Assembly: GCA_928724745.1 (NCBI GenBank)
Contig: CAKMXJ010000003.1
Coordinates: 992,001-1,056,000, forward strand
Length of the DNA stretch: 64,000 nucleotides
Source of the DNA: Anthracocystis setariae
Lineage: Eukaryota; Basidiomycota; Ustilaginomycetes; Ustilaginales; Ustilaginaceae
Reading direction: 5' to 3'
Positions 29,875-39,600 of the stretch are shown here, one piece after another (the stretch's first letter is position 1; each line of letters begins with the position of its first letter). The notes beneath the pieces are model-generated. The model was not told where the DNA came from. It did no database searches and saw only the letters and a list, made by a program, of their open reading frames with translations. The position numbers were made by a program, and so were the translations under genes.

Positions 29875-30761
29875 GGTGCGAGAGGGAGAGCACAAATTCG
29901 AACACCGTTTGTAGAGATATGGGACCGACTGTAGCAGTCTCGGTGAGGCCTAGAACGTTAGAGGTATGCCAGCCAGCCTCAAGTAGTAGGGGACGGGAAG
30001 GAAGCTGCAGACGGAGTAAAGACCAGGTCATACAAGGGCAGTGAGGACGAGAGGAGGGGAAAAGGATGGCAGAAGAAACCTTGTCTGTCGTCTTTTTTTT
30101 CGGCGCAGTAAGGGAAAGAAAGTTGTGGTGCGTCTTATCTGGGAGCTTGTGATTGTGCTTCTATTGTAGTGCCTCTGATGTACTGCTTTGTGGGGCTCGA
30201 TGAAGCAGTGTGGGCCGAGGGGATTCGATGAGAGGAGAGCTGCACGGACCCGGCGAGGGAGTCTGGAATTGAAGAGCATACACCTGCGCCTGCTGTGGGC
30301 TCGTGAACAATGGGAGGATGCATATGCGAGAATGCAGCGGCGCTTTGTTCCAGGTGATTTCTTGGAAAGAAGGAACGATGAAAGGAAGCTAAATATGGGA
30401 TCTTTGGTGATGATTGGGCGAGACTGTCAAATGAAGAGCGGTTCCATGTGATCACGGTGTGAGTCATGGTTGTTGATCATTCCAAGTGAGCCTTTTGATG
30501 CAAATGTGCAAAGCTTGATTGCGAATCGGTTTGGGGATGTGTTTGTGTCCAATTTGATGGAGACACAAGTGTCACTGCTGGCTGAGTAGCGCAGCATTCA
30601 CGATTCCAAGGTTTTATAGAGCATACAACGGCCAAGTTTCAAGTTAAGGACACACGCAATCAATCAGACGGAATTGTTGTGATTGATGCGAGCGAGTGGA
30701 CGAGTTGATTGTGATACGCCGCAGTCGCTGTTAAATGAGAAGACTATTCGAGACAACAAGA
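29875..30761. other. Spacer upstream of the RdRP gene
   Basis: 0.9 kb holding the RdRP promoter and the 3' flank of the SCP2-domain gene. No protein-like frame, no repeat beyond short T runs and no clear TATA box. Confidence 0.45.
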
Positions 30762-31553
30762 CTAAAGACGGGCACGGTCAGGTACGGGCGCAGGGCTTCC
30801 AGAGCCGTAGTCGTAGTCCTTGGCACCGTTGCCCTCTCGCTGGTGTTCGGCGACAGTGAGCTTGTCGTGGGCGAGTGACGAAGGAGCGGGAGTGCCAAAG
30901 ATCTTGGAGCGCTCATGAGAAATGAGAGTGGCGATCTTGAGAGCGCTGTCGAGGTCTCCACGGATCTTGATCTGTGTTGGATGCGAGTGACAAGGTGGTT
31001 GGATGTCAGCGATGCGTTAACAGTTGTCTGAAATGGTTAGACGTGCTATGACCAGTGATACTCTAGAAAAAAATGGTGGCCTACTTACTCTTCCTTGGTT
31101 GTAGAGACGCTGCGCATGGACTTTGCCTGTGGCGAGCTCGACGAAATCTCGGTCCCTCAATTCGATAACGACGTCGGCCTTGCGCTTGCGACCCAGCACT
31201 GTCTTGGGTGGCTGGCCTCTTGCGATGACACCCTTGCTCTTCATGTCGGCATACCACATGGCGGGTCGAAGGGCGCCTCCTGAAGTGGACACTTTGCCAT
31301 CGACAGGCTTGGTGCGTGGATTGGAAGGGTTGATGGCGCTGGAAGGCTGGATGACAAAGAGGTAGATGCTTTTGAGTGATCGGACCAGACGCTTTCGAGA
31401 AGGAAAGCCCTGAGGTGGGTCGGCGAGAAGCTGTGCTGTGAGGGCAAACACTCGACTCGATTCGAAGCCAGGGCAATCAAGGTCTTGGTGCTTGCGAAGC
31501 GCATCCATGGCTTCTGCATTGATGCGGTCGTCGGCCTTGGTGGAAGCAGACAT
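30762..31553 (-). CDS. SCP2 sterol-carrier-domain protein with a PTS1-like end, two exons
   Basis: Exons 31089-31553 and 30762-30971 (minus strand) encode 224 residues. The 117-bp intron starts GTAAGT, has a CTGAC branch-like site and ends CACAG. Splicing joins YNQGR to IKIRGDLDSALKIATL, completing the SCP2 motif begun by ADVVIELRDRDFVELATGK. SCP2 domains bind and move lipids such as fatty acyl-CoAs and sterols. The protein ends in Ala-Arg-Leu, which fits the peroxisome targeting signal PTS1 ([SAC][KRH][LM]). This points to a peroxisomal role in fatty-acid metabolism, as for yeast Pox18-type proteins. The N-terminal 100 residues are less familiar and probably include an extra helix-rich segment. 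The exon structure is my reading of splice sites. Retaining the intron would truncate the domain and remove the ARL end. Confidence 0.88.
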
Positions 31554-32726
31554 GTTGACGAACGTAGCTGCTGATGCTACTGCTGATGCTGCTGCTGCGA
31601 GTGAAGAAACAATGTGTCTCTATGAAGTGGAAGATGTGAATTCCCAAGAGTCGAGGTGGTGAGCAATCAAGAAACAAGAGGCTTAGTGTGGAGACGTCAG
31701 ACAAGATGGATGGCCATTGCATCCGATTGCGGGGAAGCTGCGTTGGGCTGCCTCGACGCACCAACGTCGCAAGCAAAGCATAATCACCGCACCACGCAAC
31801 CAACAAGTGGAGCCAACAAGAGGCAATTCAGCCGTCGAGTTCATGAAACAATCCCCGCCCGATTCGGAACTCAGCGGCAGCAAACATCAGAGAGTGAGTG
31901 CATGAGCGCTGCCTAAACGAACTCGCCGAATTTGAGCGTGAAATGGGTTAGTGGAAAAAAGAGTTTCACAGTGTTACATCGCTAGCTGTACACACACCTT
32001 CGCAAATGCCTGTGCGCGCCAAATTATATATTTTACCTGTGCCGCAGTTGCTTGTTTTCAGGGTCCAAAGCCAAGCTGACGTTGGCGCGCAACTGAGCGG
32101 CCGAGGTGCAGCTGCAGGGTCTGAACCTTTAAGCGCACTAGAGTGCACCGTGCGGCGCAACTTGACTAGCCTCTCAAGATATACTGTAGTACTGTAGCAT
32201 GAACCCCCCCCCCCGCCCTCGACTTGCCATCCCCCGTCCGCTCTATATGAGCTAACGCCTCGGTTGCGCAAGTGATCCAAACTACGCCGAGCTGAGCGTC
32301 GCACGAGTCTTTCTGATAGCAGACCTGCCAATCAAATCGTTTTTCGTGCCAACATCGCTTCATGTCTCCTTCCGAACACGGCAAGAGACGTGACAGCAGC
32401 AAAACTGCATTATAGCACACGGTCTCTCGCACGCCTCTGTGCTGAGCCATTCACTTGACATTTGATAAGACTCCGCACAGGCCAGTTCTTCTCCTATATG
32501 ATCTGTGGATGGTGACAACTGTCTTGGACCTTGTCTCGCTTCTCTCTTCCTCTTCCTCTTCCTCTTCCTCTTCCCCTCTTCCTCTTTCCCTTCCCCTTTC
32601 CCTTCTCTGCCACCTCTTTCCTGCCCTGCATCAGCAGCACTTTGTGTATCTACCCTGATCCATCATATGTAGCCATCCTCAATCCCTCGATCAAGTCGCA
32701 GCCTCCTTGTCCGTCATCAGCGGGTC
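31554..32726. other. 1.2-kb divergent spacer
   Basis: It lies between the head-to-head SCP2 gene and the membrane/coil gene. It holds a short TGC/TGA-type repeat at 31570-31600, a TACTGTAGTACTGTA repeat at 32180-32196, a C10 run near 32203-32213 and a CTTCCT-rich pyrimidine tract at 32542-32600. CCGAGG at 32101 and CCTCGG at 32258 match the short fatty-acid response core known from Aspergillus FarA/FarB, but they are over 500 bp from the SCP2 start and could be chance. Confidence 0.45.
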
Positions 32727-34793
32727 ATGCTCTTGAGCTACTTCTACATATACTCTCATCCACTTTCGTCTCCATCCCCGTCCCCGTCCTCGTCCTCGTC
32801 CTCGTCCCCGTCTGAGCCCCAGCCCTCTTCTCCACTCACCTCCGAATCTGCTGCCTCAGGTCTTCCCCGCAACCGTTCCACCTTCGATCCTGAGCCCAGC
32901 GTCGAGTCCGGCGATTCGGTTCTCTCAGTCATCTCGGACTGGTCCTCCTCCATCATCTCCTCGTTCAATTCGTCTCTGTATTCTTCGCCAGAATCAATCT
33001 CCGACTTGAAGGCGCAAGTGCAGCAACAGTCCAGCGGATTCGACTCATACTTACACAGCATCTACTCGCAGCTGCCACTTTCTAGCCTGACCTCCTGGTT
33101 CACCTCTCCCTCTCCGCACTCCATCTCTGCGCTTCAACCACAAACTCAAGCCCCACCAACATCTATTCCACCAACAAGTGACCTCCACGCCAATCAAGAC
33201 CACACCGCATCTGCCCGAGGACGAACCACTTTCACCTTTGTCCTATTCGGAGCAGCATCAAGTGCTGCTGTCTATCTCCTTCTCCGCAATCGTCGCACCA
33301 TGAACCGTCTACACACGGCAAAGAGTCACGCCTACAAGGACGCTCGGGCCTGGCGTCGCGTGGCACTCGACTTTGCCAAAATCAACGCCATAGCTACCGG
33401 CCGCGTCCAGAATCTAGTCGCCGCATCTCTGGGCAATGGCAAGGTGGAAAGTCACATTGCGCGTCAGATTGAAAAAGAGCTCCAGGAAGCAGCCCGCACT
33501 GTTGCCCAGAGACGCAGCTGGATTCGAGAACAAGATGCTAAGGACGCCGAGTCTGCTTTAGCCTCTCGAAAGCGTCTCAGCTTCGCTGACGCTTGGGCTG
33601 ACTTTTTCCACGACGATCGATCTCGTTTCGTCTCTTCTTCTCGCCCTAGCGGAAACAACCCGAGACGTGTGTTTGTTCGGGATGATGACGTGTCTAATGT
33701 GCCTAGCGACGCGATCTACTTCAAGCCGTCCGAGGCTCGCTCTCATTCCATGGCTGAGGATGCCGCAGAGGCTCACCAGCATACGGCGGTCGATTCTGAT
33801 CCTACCCTTGGTACCTCGAAAGATCATCGAGGGGCTCTTCAGGCTCAGAAGCGGGCCTCCGAAACTGCGACTCGTGAAGACGAATTGGCGGATGTGGAGC
33901 TTGCAGTGCGTCAATGCAATCTTGATGCCTCCTCCGGATCACTTCATGCATCCGACAAAGCTGCAATCGACGCTTTCTCGCGCTACGATGTCAACACTCA
34001 TGCATCCGCTGACAAGGAGGTCGCTGCCGAAGAGAACGACTATCTCCTCCCTGTGTCTGATCTCAAGATTGCCACCAACGGCCGCCTTTGCGACGAGCCA
34101 GAGCAGCCATCTTCTTCGAGTCAGCCCTCGCGAAAGCTTCACGAAACAAAGTTCGAGCCTACCCAGATCAAGACGCCCGTGACCGGCTCAGCTGGTCGTT
34201 CGAATCCGTTCACGGATCCATTGCAAGGTATGGAAGACGTTTTCATGGCAGCCTGGGATGACAGCTTCGCAGGCTTAGCTGAGCCTTCAGCCAAGACCGC
34301 CTCTCCTACTCGGCAGCTCCAGTCGAAGCCTCGAGCAAACCCGAACCGTGCCCTTTTCGACCGATTGCGTTCCCAGATGGCGCATGGAAAAGCTAAACCC
34401 AAGCAAACCGACTCTGAGATCACGGAATTCATCATCGAGCCTATGTCCCGCTCTAACAGCTATGGGTCGGAGCACACACCTGGGACGCAGCCAACCCTTG
34501 CTGATCCGAACGTGAAAAAGCTGATCCAGCGCCTTGAAAGCAAGGAAGCCGAGTTGGAGGCTCAGAAACGCAGAGCGCGAGAGCTGTCGGAACGTCTGGA
34601 CACGGTGCGCGAAATGTGCCATGACCTTACAGACGAGGCACAGAGGAGGGACAAGACGCACAGGATCCAGATGGAGCAACTCGAGCAGAAACTTGGCTTG
34701 TTCACTGTCTGGGCCGAGGAGATGCAGCGACGGCTCGGGCTCGACACGCCGCCGTTCTTTGCCACCCTGCGTAAGCCGCTCAAGCGCGACTGA
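32727..34793 (+). CDS. Unrecognised protein with one membrane segment and a C-terminal coiled coil
   Basis: 688 residues from the Met at 32727. The first 165 residues are Ser/Pro-rich. One hydrophobic segment (TFTFVLFGAASSAAVYLLL, about 168-186) is followed by a basic stop-transfer RNRR. Next comes a helix-forming basic region with many Arg, Lys and Ala, then a long acidic low-complexity part. A heptad-type coiled coil (from VKKLIQRLESKEAELEAQ) spans about 595-680 and ends near ATLRKPLKRD. The layout suggests a single-pass organelle or ER membrane protein with a cytosolic coil, but I recognise no family. An upstream exon is possible because the N-terminus looks leader-like. The 3' end is 174 bp from the convergent GRASP gene. 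Confidence 0.8.
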   Translation: MLLSYFYIYSHPLSSPSPSPSSSSSSSPSEPQPSSPLTSESAASGLPRNRSTFDPEPSVESGDSVLSVISDWSSSIISSFNSSLYSSPESISDLKAQVQQQSSGFDSYLHSIYSQLPLSSLTSWFTSPSPHSISALQPQTQAPPTSIPPTSDLHANQDHTASARGRTTFTFVLFGAASSAAVYLLLRNRRTMNRLHTAKSHAYKDARAWRRVALDFAKINAIATGRVQNLVAASLGNGKVESHIARQIEKELQEAARTVAQRRSWIREQDAKDAESALASRKRLSFADAWADFFHDDRSRFVSSSRPSGNNPRRVFVRDDDVSNVPSDAIYFKPSEARSHSMAEDAAEAHQHTAVDSDPTLGTSKDHRGALQAQKRASETATREDELADVELAVRQCNLDASSGSLHASDKAAIDAFSRYDVNTHASADKEVAAEENDYLLPVSDLKIATNGRLCDEPEQPSSSSQPSRKLHETKFEPTQIKTPVTGSAGRSNPFTDPLQGMEDVFMAAWDDSFAGLAEPSAKTASPTRQLQSKPRANPNRALFDRLRSQMAHGKAKPKQTDSEITEFIIEPMSRSNSYGSEHTPGTQPTLADPNVKKLIQRLESKEAELEAQKRRARELSERLDTVREMCHDLTDEAQRRDKTHRIQMEQLEQKLGLFTVWAEEMQRRLGLDTPPFFATLRKPLKRD

Positions 34794-34967
34794 CGAGCTC
34801 GACCCGCTTGGATTTAGTGCGAATTCGGTGTAGCTTCAACGTAGCCTGGCGCTTTGACTCTGTTTCTCAATCACCACAACTCTTCTCTATGCATGCTGAC
34901 AGCTGTGAATGTTGTATCGCTTGGGACTGAGTGTATCGGATTGCGTTCCTGCTGTACGCGGGGAAGA

Positions 34968-36041
34968 TTACGCAAGATGTGCTGCATCGTGAACGTGCGC
35001 ATCTTCATCCTCATCCTCCTCATCACGCCGCATGCTGACTGTGACTCCGCTGGTATTGGCTGCGTAGTCGTCCTCGTCCTCTTCCTGATGATTGTTGAGG
35101 TAATGGTCATGATCGTGATATCCTGCTGATGCGAAAGCTCTGGCGGCTGCTCCGGTAGGGTTGGCGAGCGGGGTGCTGAATTCGTCGTCATCGAAGCGAG
35201 AATTGTTAGCTGGCGTCACTGGATCGGAGGGAGGAGCACCGATGCGTGGTGTTCTGAATTGGTCTTCGGAGGGCTCGTCTTGTTCGTCCTCGTGCGCAGA
35301 GAGCTCTGGAGGCACTTTGGGTAGGTCTTGAGGTTTTGGGATGCGGTGCAATAGACCGTAACCCACACCGCAGCCGAGGAGGCCCTCGCCACCCCATTCT
35401 CGATTCGGCACGATAATCACTTCTCTGGTATGATCGTAGTCCGAGTTATAGACGTACAGCCGCAATGCACGATCTGTATGTGCTTCCACCAGCTCGTAGA
35501 AATCCCCCTCGGCTTGCAACACTCCGCCAGGCCATCCGATCACGAAATCGCCAAACGGTACCAGACCCGCAGACTCAGCCGGTGAACCTTCAAGGATCTC
35601 CAGAATGTGCCATACGTGGGATAATGCCAGCGATGGGTTGCACAACCTTAACGAAAGACCGAGCAATGAAGGTTGCGATCTTGCTTCCGAGCTTGTGCCG
35701 TTGATGCTACTCGTCGATGGTTGTGAGGACCATTGGCGAGACGGGATGAGCGAAACCTCACGCAGCTGCTGACGCTTCGAATTCCAAACATTGAGTGTGA
35801 CCTGAGTACCTTCGCGCTCCTCGAGACTCTTCCATGCGCCAAGACCCGTGGTATCGCTGGCACCGTCGACGACCTTTGTTGGGTCCAGCGCTACTCCATC
35901 GATGCCGACGCAAAAGTCGAAGAAAGGCTCGATGCCCGCGAGGTGTGCTGGTGAACCGGCTGCAACGCGCACAACGTGATAGCCCTGCCTCGGTGCTTCG
36001 TTGGAGTCATCGACTCGAAGACGCGATTCCGAAGCTCCCAT
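34968..36041 (-). CDS. grh1: GRASP55/65-family Golgi protein (Grh1)
   Basis: 357 residues. GRASP proteins sit on early Golgi and ER-exit membranes and work in tethering and unconventional secretion. MGASES gives an N-myristoylation Gly2. Two GRASP-type PDZ domains follow: the first has GYHVVRVAAGSPAHLAGIEPFFDFCVGIDG and the second LEILEGSPAESAGLVPFGDFVIGWPGG. The second ends near GVGYGLLHRIP at about residue 240. The C-terminal 110 residues are acidic, with Ser, Pro and His, the usual regulatory tail. Fungal Grh1 is normally acetylated rather than myristoylated, so Gly2 here is worth noting. The gene is head-to-head with mlp1. Confidence 0.94.
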   Translation of the reverse strand: MGASESRLRVDDSNEAPRQGYHVVRVAAGSPAHLAGIEPFFDFCVGIDGVALDPTKVVDGASDTTGLGAWKSLEEREGTQVTLNVWNSKRQQLREVSLIPSRQWSSQPSTSSINGTSSEARSQPSLLGLSLRLCNPSLALSHVWHILEILEGSPAESAGLVPFGDFVIGWPGGVLQAEGDFYELVEAHTDRALRLYVYNSDYDHTREVIIVPNREWGGEGLLGCGVGYGLLHRIPKPQDLPKVPPELSAHEDEQDEPSEDQFRTPRIGAPPSDPVTPANNSRFDDDEFSTPLANPTGAAARAFASAGYHDHDHYLNNHQEEDEDDYAANTSGVTVSMRRDEEDEDEDAHVHDAAHLA

Positions 36042-36613
36042 CGTGCTCTAGTCACTGTCTCGGATGAGCCGCTGATGCTGGCGGTAGGCAATACGATCGC
36101 AATGGTTCGGCTGTCCCGAAAAAAAGCGACCCGCGTCCCTTTCCTTCTCCGAGCGCTGGTGCGGTGCGACGAGTGAATCTGTGGTGGAATGCAGAGGGTA
36201 AGCAACAATACTGGTCTTGAAAGTGTCACAAAAAAAAGCTTTGATGCGCTGGAATATGCAAGTCGTGGCCCCGCCGCTGATGGCTCGACCGTCCAACACT
36301 CTGACTGCCCTTTTATAGAATTGTGCAGCGCTGCTGGCTCTGCTTTTCGTTGCGTCACGTGAAGCACGGAAATCGGCGAAATCTGAGGCTGAGCGCATCG
36401 TTGCTTGGTCCCATCTGCCATCTGCCATCTGACATCCACTCCTTCTCATTCCAAAAGCTTCTTCCAATCTTCATCACCATCCACTTCGCCTCTTTTCCAT
36501 CATCTCACGGTCCTCATACTCCTCCTCAGCGTATGCAACCCCACAACAGGTCGTAATCGACTTCATAAGACCGGGGCGAGAGACGGCTAGCCGACAATAG
36601 CCCATCGCTGGCC
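36042..36613. promoter_or_regulatory. Divergent grh1/mlp1 spacer with a CACGTG box
   Basis: Both genes start here and point outward. A palindromic TCACGTGA (CACGTG at 36356-36361) sits near the middle, a match to bHLH/Cbf1-type E-boxes. A TATA-like TTTTATAG is near 36311. The side next to mlp1 is pyrimidine-rich. Confidence 0.5.
36356..36361. promoter_or_regulatory. CACGTG E-box in the grh1/mlp1 spacer
   Basis: Perfect CACGTG within the 8-base palindrome TCACGTGA, between two divergent genes. Binding by a bHLH factor such as Cbf1 is inference from the known consensus. Confidence 0.4.
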
Positions 36614-39600
36614 ATGGCGGACTCCAATCCTGTTCCTGATGCCCAAGACATCCAGAGGCGCATCTTAGCCGCTGCCGATGCTCAAAATGCTTCGGGAGAT
36701 GTCACCATGCACGACTCGCAAGGGTCAGCAGCGCCCCTTGCTAAATCGTCAACACTCGACGTTCAGCTTCCACCTCACATGTCAGCCGACCAACTCACCC
36801 TGGCAGTGACTACACTCACGTCCTTAGAGCCCAGCATGCTCAATGCTCAACGCTTACAGTCGCCCGATGCCGATCTCATCCTTCACTTGTACGACATCGC
36901 CTTGCAGTCTCTCGGCCTGAAACAGCAAGTATCAAACCTGGAACTAGCGCGTCAGAACACCGAAGCTACGTTGAACTCGACGCGTGAGCGGACCCAAGAA
37001 CTGGAGCAAGAAGTAGAGAAGGAGAGAACCGCGACGTTGGAGGCTGTTCGGCTCAAGGATAGCTTGCAGAACGAGGTGATCAATCTTCAGAACCAGGTCG
37101 GCACACTGCAAACCTCCCTTGACAACCAAAAGCGCGAACACGCCGCTGCCATCGACAGAAGCGATCAGCTTGCCACTGAATCCGCTGCTGCACACGCTCA
37201 GGTTGCCACACTCAAAGCCGATCTGGAAAGCGAACGCCGAGCAAAGGAGCTCGTTTCCAGCGAAAAGGATCGACTCTCCGCCGAGCTGGTCGGTGTCAGC
37301 GCCCAACTCACCACCCTCAAGAGCTCGACCGAGAACGGTGTTCGACAGGCCGCTGAAATTCGCGGAAGGCTCGATCAAGCAGAGCAGGAGAAGCGCGACA
37401 TCCTCGCCAGCCTCCAGCGCGAGCGTGAAGAGAGTACCCGTAAGGCGGAAGAGATCGACCAGCTGCTTTCTCGCAACCGCGACGCTCGCCACGAGATTTC
37501 TCGCCTTTCCACCGCTGTCCAAGAATCGCGCAGCCAAGAGAACATTGCCAAGTTCAAATTGCAAGGCCTCGAACAGGAAATCCAGCTGACCAAGAAGGAT
37601 GCCGAGTGGGCTCACGATCAGCTGCTCAAGCTCAACGAGACTTCCGCCACCTTCCGTGCCGCAAAGCGTGCCGAGCTCAGTCGAGTTCAGACCGATCTCG
37701 ATGGTGCTCGTCAAGAAGCCTCCGTCGCTAGTGCCAAGGTCGAGGCTTTGCAGACAGCCTACAACGAAGCAAGCACCAAGCTCAGTCGCACCTCCGAGAA
37801 GGTGGCCGACTTGCAAAGCCGACTTGCATCGCAGGAGGACTCGTTCCGTACCGAGGTAAGCAACCAGGGCGAGCTGGTCAAATTGCTCGAGAGAAGGGCC
37901 GAGCATTCTTCGCAGCGCATCCAAGAGCTTGAAGAACAGTGGGAGGATGTATTGGAGCAATGCCGCGCCCGAGAAGAGGCTGCGTGGGCCGAAACACAGA
38001 AGGAGGCTCAACTGCGAGAAGCACTCGAAAAGGAGAATCGCGAGCTCTCCGAGGCTCTCGACCGTCTTGCTGAAGGTGTAGGCATCGGTCAAGGGCAGCG
38101 CGAGAATGGAGACAGCTTCTTCGACCAGACGGCTGATGCCATGAGTGATGCCGGCAACGAGTTTGATACTCGAAGCATTTCTTCCACCCCTCGTCGTGGA
38201 CTTATGGGCACCGCTGCCTCGTTCAACAACAGCTTCGCTATCTCCCCTACCGCTGAGATCGCCAACCGCATCCGCAAGTCTGGCAAGAGCTTCAGTCAAA
38301 TCTACATGGAACTTGCCAAGACCCAAGAGGAGCTTCGCCGGGAGAAGCTAGAGACCAGCCGACTCACCTCGGTCCTAGCTCAGGTTATGGACGAGCTCCA
38401 AGACCGCGCTCCTCAGCTCCAGGCGCAGCGCGAAGAGACCGAACGCCTGGCTGCCGACCTCGAAGATATGGTTGCTCAAGTCGCAACTGCATCGCAAGAG
38501 CGCGACGCTGTGCAGGTCGAAGCCGAAGAGCTCAAGCTGGACTTGGAACGTATCGCCCGCGAAAATACTCTCATGTCGCAGCAGTTGGCCGATTTTGGCC
38601 GACAGGTCCGCGAGCTCATGAAGGCCATCATTCTGCGTGACGATCCTGAGGCTGAAGCACGTCTCGAGGATGATGGCAGCTTGTTGGCTGAGCTCAACGC
38701 CGTCGCGCCTCTTCCGGAAAGTTTGCCCGAATCCGATACTCAAGCAGTCATCACCAACGAGCTCGTCACCTTCCGATCTCTCACCGAGCTCTGCAGCCAG
38801 AATGTCCGCCTGCTGCAGGTCACCCGTCAGCTGGGTGCCAAGATGGAAGAGGAGGAGCGCCACTACAAGGCTCGTCTCGCCGAGGACCAGGACGACGCCG
38901 TCACCGAAGCACGTGATCTGATCGTCCGCCTCGAGGACGAGTTACGCCAGGAGCGCTACAAGGCGGAGGAAGTCAGCAAGGAACGCGACCTGTTCCGCCA
39001 GCTCTGTGCAACAGGAGGCCGCAAGACCGACACCAGAGCAAGCGATGATGCCCGAGCAAGCGGTGCACACTCGGCAGCGCCAGCGGCCAGCTCTGGTCTT
39101 CCTATTGCCGAATACGAGGCACTGCGATCTCGTCACGAAAGTCTCAAGAACGACACCGATGCCGAAATTGCACGCTACCGCGCCGAGGTTCGTTCTCTTC
39201 AGACCGACATGAGCAAAACGACGGCGACATCGGCTCGTGAGCAGGCCCTCCGTCAAGCTGCGGAGGACAAGTATTCCAACCTTCAAAGGACGTACGACCT
39301 TACCAAGTCCGATCTGGACGAGATGTCAAAACGAGCTTCTCAATTGCAAGAGAGCCTTGCGCACAGCGAAGCTGGTGCCAAGTCTATCGAGGAGCAGCTC
39401 ATCCAAGCGCAATCGAGTCTCGAGCAACTGCGCATGCGATCGGCAAACTTGCAAGCTGAGAAGGACATCTGGAAGTCAACCGAGTCCAAACTTTTGGAAG
39501 AGAACCGTGCCATTCAAGTTGAGCGCAACAACCTCCAAGGCCTGGTTCGCGCCACACAAGCCATGCAAACCGAGCTTGAGCAGCGTGGTCGCGACTCCAA

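Noticed and set aside
32101..32263. CCGAGG and CCTCGG as fatty-acid response sites for the SCP2 gene
   Set aside because: Six-base matches are expected by chance in 1.2 kb, and both are more than 500 bp from the start.
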